64,000 nt of DNA from Ophioderma brevispina (lineage: Eukaryota > Echinodermata > Ophiuroidea > Amphilepidida > Ophiodermatidae). The notes under the pieces were generated by a model. The model had not been told where the DNA came from. It ran no database searches and saw only the letters and a list, made by a program, of their open reading frames with translations. This document shows positions 49,401-58,990 of this stretch, piece by piece (the first letter of the stretch is position 1; each line of letters begins with the position of its first letter). The position numbers were made by a program, and so were the translations under genes. Location: NCBI GenBank assembly GCA_023653785.1, contig JAMKCH010035844.1, forward strand, positions 16,280-80,279. Direction: 5' to 3'.

Positions 49401-49800
49401 AAACACCTTAGACGCTACAGCTAGCACCGAAGGCCGCCACAGAAGTCAGGGCCGAGAGCCCCAAAGATCCGAAACTGACACGAACCACGGACGACCCAGT
49501 AGTGGTAGCAGGAAGACCCGGGTTAGTATTAGTAGATATAGACACATAGACATCACGGCTAGGTCCCCGCGGACAGATACCTAGAGAAGACCCCCTCTCA
49601 AGCGCATCGAAAGAGACTCAGAAAACCCGACACAAAAGCTAGAGCACCAGGCCTTGCGAGAACACTCCCGGAGAACAAGACAAGAGAGATGGGGGTCCCA
49701 CCCGGCACTAGGGAACGGCAATCTATGACAGAACAAGGCCGGGATATGATGTGGCGTCCAGCGGAGCATGGGATTGCGCCGCAGTCCACAAAAAACTAAC
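46459..49800 (-). pseudogene. DIRS gag-like ORF1 remnant, split by a LINE
   Basis: The downstream part (46459-46929) carries the DIRS gag-like segment SSMCLASFSWMLSDFLVRSM. The upstream part (48198-48899 and beyond) is a glycine-, proline-, glutamine- and alanine-rich open stretch of 233 codons, of the kind found at the N-terminus of DIRS ORF1. The LINE insertion at 47330-48225 separates the two. The start codon and true length are unknown. Confidence 0.6.
47330..48225 (+). pseudogene. CR1/L2-type LINE 3' end, inserted in the DIRS element
   Basis: Plus-strand fragments read KTEFHINVS, ISIGTHLLPQSIKFVTL, GKIRKFLG, PYNSYL, LRSAEKTF and, near the end, SSIESFKAVLKTHLIEN. They match in order the C-terminal part of CR1/L2-like reverse transcriptases (LGVxxD; the SSIxSFKxxLKTHLF tail). 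The 3' end is gctttaagcggatgtggtgc followed by a gctttaagaaatgttcatt motif, typical of these LINEs. It is 5'-truncated and full of stops. Because it interrupts DIRS ORF1, it is the younger insertion. Confidence 0.78.
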
Positions 49801-50720
49801 AAGATGGAAAGTGACTAGTCTCTACAAAAAAGATAGGGGACAAACTAGTTTTGTAGAGATAAAGGAATCCTAACGATTGAAAGAAAAAAAAAACACTAAG
49901 TAATTTCAATAAATTAACGATCTAAATCCAGAAGCCTAAAGCAAAATGAAGATCGTTAAAATCAATCGAAGCTGAATAGAGATAGTGAATGATTATTCAA
50001 GGAGCTCCCACCTACAATAGGGACTTGAATAAAAGGGCTGCCAGGGATCGGGGATAATGAAAATCAATAGGCCATTGATCGAGGGCAACCCACACACACA
50101 CACATCTATCTGTAAATATAATCAGCACAGACTCCATGTTAGTCACTAAATAGACAACTAGATTTTACTTCAAGATATGTTAGAACACCAATTTAACGAT
50201 ACAGTTTACCGTAAGTCCATTAGAATAAGGTTCCACATATCCAATCCTCGGCGATAATCGTCACAGAAATCGGCGAAGAAAACGAATTTCCCGATGCACG
50301 CACGGGGAAAAACAAGGGTAAAATCCAAAACAAAAATTATCAACCGAAAATCGTCGCGAAAAATCAGTGGATAATACTGTCTAAGATTATGTGATAAAAT
50401 AATCATAATAAAAGTATATAAAGGCGTGTTAAACTGGTCCTTGCTACACAGTAGATAACGCGACTTGTAAAAATACTACCGTTGCTTAAGGTCGATACAT
50501 ACAATTTCGGAACTGGTTTCACAACACGTCTGTATCAGTCGGAAGCAAAACGAGAATGGAGGCCGATCGAACATGGCGGCCGGTGACGTCACGTCACCGG
50601 GTCGGAAGATTCAATTTTATAAAATAGGGGTGTTTTGGTCCTTGCATCTATCGGAGAGAGATGCAATTCGTAGTATATTGTTATCAATTCAAGGTAAGCA
50701 GTCTAGTGAATGAATCTTTT

Positions 50721-51150
50721 TTGGGGGGGTACAATTTTAAACAAAAGAGTGGACAAAATAAAAATATAACATTGGTGGGGTTATGACTCAACTTTAAAAA
50801 ACTGCATTACACATAGGTTTTTTTTTTCCATTTTCTTCTGAGACAAACTTTTTTTCTTTTCTTTTTTTGACTTATAATCCAACAGTTTGCAAGATATGCC
50901 AGAGGACAGGCCTATGGAATACAAAATACCCCTTTCAGCATCCACAATATTTTGAATTCCACTTTCTCAAATTCATTGTCTCTCTGGAAATTTTACACAG
51001 TATACAGAAAATTCTGGCAAAGGTTCCATATACACCCCCCTTCGAAGTATTAGAAGTAACAAATTCTTATTAAATTTGGCCTTATGGCTATTGCTGGTGT
51101 TAACCCATAAATCAAAAGAATTTGTTTCCTGTAGAATTTTAAAAGGGAGG
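50721..51150. other. Unassigned AT-rich DNA
   Basis: Contains T-rich runs (around 50816-50866). Nothing else recognised. Confidence 0.35.
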
Positions 51151-51517
51151 TACCGTGTTCTTCCTAATAAACGCCCCTGCTCTTATAAACGCCCCCTACA
51201 ATTTTTGGATAAAACAATTCAAGAAAATGAGTTAAGCTTACCTAAATCACATGATTTAATGGCCGGGACTGTCGTAATCCGTATCATAATCGCTGTTGTG
51301 CACAGTTGTAATAGTTCAATTAGTATGGAACTTTGACCTCGAGATGTGCAAAAACAGCATCCCCTGCTCGTTCATTTGTATTATTGGTAATCAGCAAAAA
51401 TAAGTGTGTGTAAGGTGATTTTTGCGGGATTTTGACTTTCCATTTTTGACTGTAATAAACGCCCTCCCTTTTGAAAAATGCACCGCCCCCGGGGCATTTA
51501 TTAGGAACAATACGGTA
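51151..51517. mobile_element. MITE with TACCGT...AATAAACGCCCC ends
   Basis: The left end is taccgtgttcttcctaataa then acgcccc. The right end, reverse complemented, is taccgtattgttcctaataa then atgccccg. The inverted repeats are about 27 bases. A second internal AATAAACGCCC word lies near each end. TA may be the target duplication. No coding sequence. Confidence 0.75.
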
Positions 51518-51588
51518 TATGGAACTCTTTTGAAAATTCTGATTTAAGTTTACTAACTCAAATACTCAATATCATAAAACGACAATAT

Positions 51589-51763
51589 TAAAGTCCTTCA
51601 AGGACTTCCTGTAAGCTAGCATTTTCCAGGAAGTTTTGATGATTCTAAATCCTTAGTTCACGGAACATTAATAATTGGCATTATTATCTCCAAGTGCATG
51701 TAGGAACAATGTAACATAATAAAATAGGCTGCCAGCAAGCAGTTGACAATTGCACTGGATCCA
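51589..51763 (+). repeat. Duplicated segment, unit 1
   Basis: Starts ttaaagtccttcaaggactt and runs to gacaattgcactggatcc. Bases 52129-52258 plus 52619-52650 repeat it at roughly 85% identity, so the block is a local duplication. In unit 2 the MITE at 52259-52618 interrupts it; unit 1 has no insertion at the equivalent position. Confidence 0.8.
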
Positions 51764-52132
51764 CTAAAGGGCCATAGCCCAATCGCGAATAGCCTTGTTC
51801 CCAGAACCCCAGATTTTACCAGAAATGGTCAATAATTTGGTATCTGGTGAAAGCTACTATTTTTCTCATTTACCCTGTGAAATCTTAGGGCTAAAGGGTG
51901 TTTGGTGTGGAAGTTAGGAGTGAAAATGCACCCCCATCTTGGTTGACCAATATAGTAGGCCTATTTAAAGTGGGCCTATTCCATAGGGCTTACAAAATCA
52001 CATTTTTCGCTCTTGCATCAAAACAGATTGAAATATCGGCGCAAAACTTTACAGATGGGGGTTTTGGGGTGAAGGCCATTCTATCAAGATGAAAACTTCA
52101 TATAATACTTAAATTGGGTCATCCCCCTTTAA
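51764..52132 (+). mobile_element. TTAA MITE, second copy of the 3858-4414 family
   Basis: The left end is ctaaagggccatagcccaat (TTAA degraded to CTAA) and the right end attgggtcatcccccTTTAA. The interior aligns with 3858-4414 on both sides of the place where that copy holds the hAT insertion, which confirms the borders of the nested element. Confidence 0.78.
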
Positions 52133-52258
52133 AGTCCTTCAAGGACTTCCTGTAAGCTAGCATTTTCCAGGAAGTTTTGCTAATTCTAAATCTTTAGTTC
52201 CTGGAGTATCAATAATTGGCATTATCTCCAAAAGGAGCAATGTTACATAACATTTATG
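52129..52258 (+). repeat. Duplicated segment, unit 2 (left part)
   Basis: Copies 51589-51722 (ttaaagtccttcaaggactt, agctagcattttccaggaag, aataattggcatta). It continues after the MITE at 52619 with taagcagaggacaattgcac. Confidence 0.8.
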
Positions 52259-52618
52259 TTAAAGGTGCAACGAGAGATTTCAAGACATCTATATTTTCTG
52301 TGATAGTCAGTGATTCCATATAGACTAGACACTCAATAGATTCCCTACCTTTTATTTGGCTGTAGAAATAACTTAAAATGAAAACAAAAGGTGATTTGTA
52401 TATGCTTACATTTCAATAGAAAATATAGGCTGAATTTCGTATTTGCTCCTATACGAAATTACAAATTTCACAATTTCTGTACTAAAGAAAAAGTTCTCAG
52501 CTTTTTCCTTTCAGATGGGGATATTTTTGATAGAAAGCTTTAGACCAGTGCAAAAATCAGAATTTTCCACATTTTTTTTCGGAACACCTGTTTTGGGAAA
52601 TCTCTCGTGCACCTTTAA
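52259..52618 (+). mobile_element. TTAA MITE (AGGTGCAACGAG family), best copy
   Basis: The ends are TTAAAGGTGCAACGAGAGAT and its near reverse complement atctctcgtgcacctTTAA, one base different, with TTAA on both sides. The interior matches 30331-30676 and 7660-7906. An open frame of 148 codons (52443-52889) runs out of the element into flanking DNA and is not a gene. Confidence 0.85.
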
Positions 52619-52659
52619 TAAGCAGAGGACAATTGCACTGAATGCATTAAATTTAACAG

Positions 52660-53520
52660 TCTGTGCCTGTGAGAGTGTACATGTTCCATGTGGCGATTTG
52701 TGGGTTCTCAGATCAACTTCTAAAACAAACGGTTCTCGAACCACAAGTGTCGCCTGCTTTCGCGATCCACCTTTCCTTCACGTCCTTTTTTTAATAACGA
52801 CCTATACATATAAATATCATCGTCCTGCGCCAATGAGATTCCACCAAGCTTTTGAATTTGTTCAAAGGGGAATGTCAGATTTTAATTAAAAGTATTGCCG
52901 TCCTTGCATAGGTCTTCACTCCCAGGATACGATCCCCAATATTTTGATGAGGGGGGATCATGGTCAATATGATCATCCCCCAATTTGACGCCCGTTCATG
53001 TGTTTTTGACCAAAACAACTTCATATTTTACAATAATAGTTGAAACCTGGTAATTTCGGCATGCTTCATGTGCATTATGTTCTAATTACATTACATTTTA
53101 AAACAATTTAGGTTCTAAATGGCAACCATTTTCAGCGCGCTCCGTACGCACACAGCAACCGATGTTTCATTCATAAATTTTCATCCCATCCCCCCAATGT
53201 CAAACAGAAATTTATGCCACTGGTCCTCAATGGCCCGCACCAGACCTAATCATGGTCTAATACCGTACCAATGCCGTACAGGTGAAAAAATTAAAAACGA
53301 TCAGCACCAGACCTCATCATGGTCATAACACCCTTGCCACAGGTAGAAAAATTAAAGACGCTATCAGAGATTCATCCGAATTGCGAGTCAAATATTGAAA
53401 TTTGCCGGAATAGCTTGAAAGTGAAGGATACATGTATATTTGTAGAATTGTGCATATCAAAATTCTGACTTTAGATTAAAAAACTTTCCCTGTGACTATC
53501 CCAGATTTATTTTGAGTAAT
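52660..53520. other. Unassigned DNA with a short tandem dimer
   Basis: Includes a 67-bp imperfect dimer at 53237-53360 (gcaccagacctaatcatggt repeated as gcaccagacctcatcatggt). A ggttctcgaaccacaa word at 52730-52745 recurs at 61076-61091. Confidence 0.45.
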
Positions 53521-53640
53521 ATTGTGCACCATGACCTGCACAGTTTGACCTCAAACACAAACATTATTGATCTTTGTTTAATATGTTCTGGTGTGACCAA
53601 ATCAGTTATGACAAATTTTCCTCAAATACTTTATTTTTTC
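53520..53640 (-). repeat. Interspersed repeat shared with 11398-11575
   Basis: The reverse complement contains ctgatttggt, aacaaagatcaat, gtttgaggtcaaactgtg and catggtgcacaat in the same order as 11398-11575. Confidence 0.6.
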
Positions 53641-54760
53641 ACTATTTGGTGTTTTTTTGTCCTACATTCGAGTAGTACCAAATTTTGGTCCTGCATTTCC
53701 ACATTTTTTTTCCCTTTCTTCATTATCACTGCTTTCCTTTAAAGACAGTTTCACCACTTTGTTAAGATATAGCTTAAATATGGCAAAGTCAATATGAATA
53801 CAATTTGAGACACAACTCGACTCACAAGGGGTAGGGTTCAGTTGCAGTAAATGTTTGCAAGCTGTACACTATTTTAGGCTTTTTGGTTTGGTTATTGTTG
53901 TAAGTAATTTTTATATTGTTCTGCTTTGGTGAGTCTGTTTCCTGTAAACTGCTGGAGACATAGATATTTACAACCAAACAATGATTCCACATGAGTAAGG
54001 ATTTGTTTGGGCTGTGAAATGGCTGCAGTAACTTTTCCCTCTGAATCCCTTTTTTTTATCAAACTGATCAAGGCAGGCCTGTGTGATTGACAGAAAAAGT
54101 GTTACAGCTCCACAACACAGAATCTACATGAAAAGTTTCATGTCAACAACACACAGGCCAATATGACCTTGCACAAGAGTCTGCTGCACAAAATGATTTG
54201 ATGGTTTTCCTTGACCTGCTGATTCCAAATCTCGATGATGCAACTTTGTCAACCTAGAGCATTTATGATAGGGAAGGGAGAGAAATTAACAAGGGAAAAA
54301 TTTGTAAATGTTTCATATGCCCATCTGATCTGATTTGCTTCAAAATGGTTTCAAATCGTTTGTATGAATGTTACAACAGGATATAGGCCTACACTTACTT
54401 TATAATGTTACATTGTTATCAGTTTGAAAGTATCCAACATAGACCCTGTGTACCCTAACAATATTTCCCTCTAATTATACCCCAAATGTTATTTCCCAAA
54501 GTACATAAAATTTAGTTTACATTACTATCCCCAAAAGCAAGAATTTTAGCCCATTTTGTAAAGAATCTGTGCATTCTAAATTTTACCCCAAGATGACCTT
54601 GAACAATTATAAGCCCACTGTGTTAAAGTGCATTTTTGATTCCACCAACCTTCTGTTTTTATTCATTTTTGGCTAGATATCCTTGAGAAAAGCTTATTCA
54701 CTAAATTTGAGTTGATCCTGAATCTTTTGGTTTCAGGGGTATAATTTTGGTCACTGAGTG
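53641..54760. other. Unassigned DNA
   Basis: No gene or repeat recognised. Confidence 0.35.
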
Positions 54761-54910
54761 GCGAGAATCACTCTTGATTCCCAACAACAAATTTTTGCGA
54801 GAATCATCTGATTCGCTCTTATGTTGATTTCTAAAGTTTACGAGAATCAACATTGATTCACGCAAATCAGTTTACGAGAATCTTTGCGAGAATCGATTCT
54901 CGGATTCTCG
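54761..54910. repeat. Cluster of GCGAGAATC and GATTCTCG words
   Basis: The word gagaatc recurs at least five times in 150 bases in both orientations, with gattc partners (gcgagaatcactcttgattc; acgagaatcaacattgattc; gagaatcgattctcggattc). The spacing is irregular. Many small hairpins are possible. No function is assigned. Confidence 0.6.
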
Positions 54911-55504
54911 CCGACATTCTAGCCCCGAAGGCCCCCAACCTTGTGGTTTTGTGTTTTGACAATTGCTTGTTTTTTCCCACGGTTCCCATGGCCACGTGCG
55001 CTGTATTTCTGTCCCGTTTACCGACAGAAAATACATTCGATACGACCGAATTTGCATGTAAGATTAGGTAACAGGATTACTGAGGCTAACAGTTCAGATG
55101 ATATAAGAATCTGAACATTTTTTAGGTAAAGTCGGGGGGACGAGGCTGTGGATCACGAATTCCCCCTTTAAAAGAATTATATAGAACTCTCTTTTTTTAC
55201 TCCTTAGGCTAAATGAACATAATACCATAAACAAATTTTACCCCATTAAATTTTCTCCCCTATCTCAAATGCTCAAGGATGACAAAGATCATTATCATCA
55301 AGATTGGAATCAGCATGTCAATGTTGACTAGAAACCATCAAACATTTTGTGGCAGTCTCATGTGCAAGGTGATGTGCAAAATAATGCAATGTCCATGAAT
55401 ACATTTTGTTGAAAATGAGCCTGTGTCTCTTTAACCGTAACCCCACAAAATCCCTTTCCCAGTAGGACTACTGAATCTCACAAAAATGTACAGAGACGCG
55501 AGCC
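54911..55504. other. Unassigned DNA
   Basis: Nothing recognised. Confidence 0.35.
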
Positions 55505-55684
55505 GAGCATCAACGATGCATGTAACCCTCGCTTACAATTTATAGCACAGGTGCGGCGGAAGCTTAGGAGGGGCAAAATGACATGATTAACTCATGTTGG
55601 TAAAAGAAATTAATGCAAACGAGAGCATCAACGATGCATGTAACCCTCGCTTACAATTTATAGCACAGGTGCGGCTGAAGCTTA
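55505..55684 (+). repeat. 62-bp direct repeat, period 118
   Basis: Bases 55505-55566 and 55623-55684 (gagcatcaacgatgcatgta to gcggcggaagctta or gcggctgaagctta) differ at one position. Such high identity suggests a recent local duplication. Confidence 0.85.
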
Positions 55685-55785
55685 CGCTACACATGTAATT
55701 TAAGAATGTGAATATGTACAGTCAGAAACTAGGAACCAGACTCAAGACACCTGACAATGAGTTCCTGGCAAGGCACCAAGATAAG

Positions 55786-56990
55786 GGTTCCAGCCACCTG
55801 ACACCTAAAATCTGACACCAGAATCCTACACCCATCATCTGAATCTTAACTTCTAACACCCAACATGACACTCAACATGACACTAATCACCTGACACCCA
55901 ACATAACACCTGACACTCAACATGACACCCATCACCTGACACCCAACATGACACCCATCACCTGACACCCAACATGACACTCAACATGACACCCATCACC
56001 TGACACTCGTCATATGACACCCAACATGACACCCATCACCTGTGACTTTACACCCAACATGATACCGTCACCTGACACCCAACATGACACCCATCACCTG
56101 ACACCCAACATGACACCCATCACCTGACACTCGTCAGCCTTACACCCAAAATGACACCCTCACATTACACCCTTCACATGACACCCACACCTGACACCTA
56201 ACATAACACCTGACACCCAACATTCAATATTTGACACCTGACACCCAACCTGACCCCATCACTTAACCCTGTAACTTCCCCAACATGACACCGTCACCTG
56301 CCACCCAGCAATGGGACACTCAGCATGGCACCCATCACCTGACACATGTTACTTTACCCACATGACACCGTCACCTGACCCCCACATGACACCTGACACC
56401 CAACATGTCACCCTGACACCCACCATGGACACCGCACATGACACCTAACACCTGACAACCAACTTGACACCCATCACCTGAACCCCAAAATGACACCTGT
56501 CACTCAACATAACCCCAACATTTTGACATCCAACACCATGACACTCACATTTGACCTCAACACCTGACACGCAACATTTGACACCTGACACCAACACCTG
56601 ACACGCAACATTTGACACTCAACACCTTACACTCAACATTGGACACTCAACCCCCTGATGCATCTGACCCAGCCACCTGACACCCAAAATCCCACCTCAC
56701 AGCCACACCTGGAGCACCCATCATTTGGACAATCACTGACACCCAACATGACATCCAACACCTTACACGGCATCCGACACCTGAATCCAACACCCCAAAT
56801 CTGTCACCAAAGAAGAAAGTGACTGAGCACCAAAGAAATATGACACTTAACCGCAACACCTGGCCACCTTACACCTTCATCTGACCCCCAAAACCTGGTA
56901 CCAAATGTCTGACCAACTTTAAACTGACACAAACCCCAGACACCTTAAACCTGCCACCCACATCTAATTCCTGACACTACACCACCTTAT
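55786..56990. repeat. Minisatellite of ACACCCAACATG / ACACCCATCACCTG words
   Basis: About 1.2 kb of tandem units; the cleanest part (55890-56140) repeats a 26-base unit, acacccaacatgacacccat followed by cacctg. The array becomes more divergent toward 56990. Few G residues occur on this strand. Apparent frames within it should not be annotated. Confidence 0.85.
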
Positions 56991-58473
56991 TCCCCCCTGA
57001 CCCCGGTCATCATCAATTAGCACCAGGACTACTAAGACAGACAGACCAAAATCATGAAACCTCCCCCTCCAAATGAAACATCCTTAACTATTTCAACCAC
57101 TAATTAGCCTCCCCTCCAGCCACTGTCCAATTAGATCAAAATAATTGCGCAATACTTCGCCAGCTGTGACAAGAGCCAATACACTGTTTTCTGGCTATTT
57201 TAACTAGTACAAAGATACCGGATGGACGATTCTGAAAACCAAATATGTTTAAAATTGCGCTCTAAATGATAAATAACATTTGGGTTTTATAGTTTGTCAT
57301 CATGAAAACACTGACAAAATTAGCTGAGTCGGGGGTTTGCCACGGTCGGTCGGAGCCACCGGAACAAATTATATTTTTGTTGCAGCCTTATAGTCGAACA
57401 GGGCGGCTATAGAAAAAAATCAATGAAAATAATAAAGGACCAAACAAAAGCTGCAACCACTGTGAAGCAAGATAAATCATGCTAACACCCACCCACACAT
57501 ATACACCGACATACGACTAAAGTGATCGTATGTGCCTTCTGCATTCTTGCAGACGACACAAAAGTTTCATTAGTGACACATGGTAAAACTCGCGTGGTAA
57601 CCTTTTGTACACGCGCTTTTCGAGTGTTAATGGGCGCCTATTGGTCCGGATCTCGACTCAGTGGTGAGGGATTTGACGACCGGTCCTCACCTGCCCGAAA
57701 TTGCTATACACCAAGATCCCGCACACACAAAATGATTTTTTAAGCAAATGAAAGACTGTGCCATGAATTTAACGGTAATTTAGGTCACATAGGATAGCAC
57801 TGCACGAAAATCTGATTAAATTTGTATAGGTGACTTGCCTAGATTTTCGTAGCACCTTTCGACGATGGTTGGGGCAATACCATAACTCACACCTGCCCCA
57901 GCTCCCGAAGCCATGTGTTAAAAATGCCGAGTGATAATCCCAGGCTGGAGATTTTGTTACTTTTCAGCTCATTACCACGTTTATACCAACATCGTCCACT
58001 TTTTCTATCGTAAAGTTGCAATATTAATACAGTTATATCGGAATGGCCTAAGCGTAATTCTGTTGAACCAAACTTCGCGACGACGGGCGGCTGTCTCATT
58101 GCGTGTTGTCACGACCTATAGAGGTCAGTGGTGTTTGTTTCGATGCCGTCCATTTTGTCTTGTGCATTTTTTTCCATTTTATCAAGCAACAAATGAAATA
58201 AGATGAAAATGACATATTTTAGCAATTATAACAACATTTTCATTTATTTCAATTCAATTTGGGTTTGTAATTTTTTTTTAAAAAATCTAAAAATACTTTG
58301 ACTTATTTACTGTTTTATTTTGGTTACTTCTATTAACCTTGAATGAAGAATGTTTTGGACCAGTCCATTTAATACATAAGTGAAATGCAATAAGTTTTCA
58401 GTCAGCAATAAAAAAATACCTCGGTCCTCGGACCGCATGTGGTCGCCTGCCGTCGCGGTTTGGTATGATAGGT
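56991..58473. other. Unassigned DNA
   Basis: No gene was recognised. Open frames at 57522-57743 and 57931-58206 have no recognisable domain. Confidence 0.35.
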
Positions 58474-58990
58474 CTTTGACCTTGGCAATGTGACCTTTGG
58501 ACCTCATTAACTATGAGGGATCCATGTTGGCACTATGGTTCAAGTTTGGTCCAGTTGAATTAAACTTTTAAAATTTTATGCAATTTCCATTTTCAGCCTA
58601 TCTTACAACTTTACCCCACATAACTTTGACCTTAGTATTGAACCTTGTGACCTCATTAACTTGAGGGATCCAATGTTGCACCTATGGTTCAAGTTTGGGT
58701 TCCAATTTTTTGGAAAAAAAAAAACTTAAACTATTTAAATTTAGGTCAATTTTCCAAATTTTCAGCCTATCGTACAACTTGATTTCACATGACCTTTGAC
58801 CTTAGGATGTGCCTTTGACCTCATAACATATGAAGGGATCCATTTTGCACCTATGGTTCAAGTTTGTTCCATTGCTCTTACACTTTTAAATTTAGGTCAA
58901 TTGTACATGTCGCCTATCTTACAACTTTACCTCACATGACCTTTGACCTTGGTATGTGACATTCTGACCTCATGCAAATGCTTGCTCCAA
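58474..58990 (+). repeat. Satellite-like tandem repeat of about 150-170 bp with TGACCTTTGACCT words
   Basis: Unit anchors ctttgacctt start at 58474, 58624, 58794 and 58941. Each unit carries gacctcattaac or a variant, gggatccatgttgcac, tatggttcaagtttg and cctatcttacaactttac. Copies differ by substitutions and indels, so the array is old. Confidence 0.8.

Larger units (their letters stand above)
42673..50720 (-). mobile_element. DIRS-type tyrosine-recombinase retrotransposon, decayed but structurally complete
   Basis: Reading on the minus strand from 50720, the element shows a leader, gag-like region (about 49800-46459), reverse transcriptase (46081-45600), RNase H (45240-44344) and tyrosine recombinase (44120-43419), the DIRS order. 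Terminal sequence at about 50530-50718 is repeated inverted at 42722-42895 (shared tgacaatatactacga, cccggtgacgtgacgtca, ggccatgttcgatcggcc). Bases 42950-43060 are the complement of the two termini joined together: a copy of the 42673-42720 end in reverse complement runs directly into a copy of the other terminus (tttcattcactagactgct). That internal complementary region is typical of DIRS-1-type elements. All reading frames are broken. A LINE end is inserted at 47330-48225. Confidence 0.87.

Noticed and set aside
42673..50720. Polinton or Crypton element
   Set aside because: No polymerase B, integrase or packaging ATPase traces, while reverse transcriptase and RNase H motifs are present, so DIRS fits better.
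52443..52889. 148-codon plus-strand open frame
   Set aside because: It starts inside a TTAA MITE and continues into duplicated flanking DNA; the reading frame is accidental.
55786..56990. CRISPR-like array
   Set aside because: Units are contiguous and variable in length, without unique spacers. This is a eukaryotic minisatellite.
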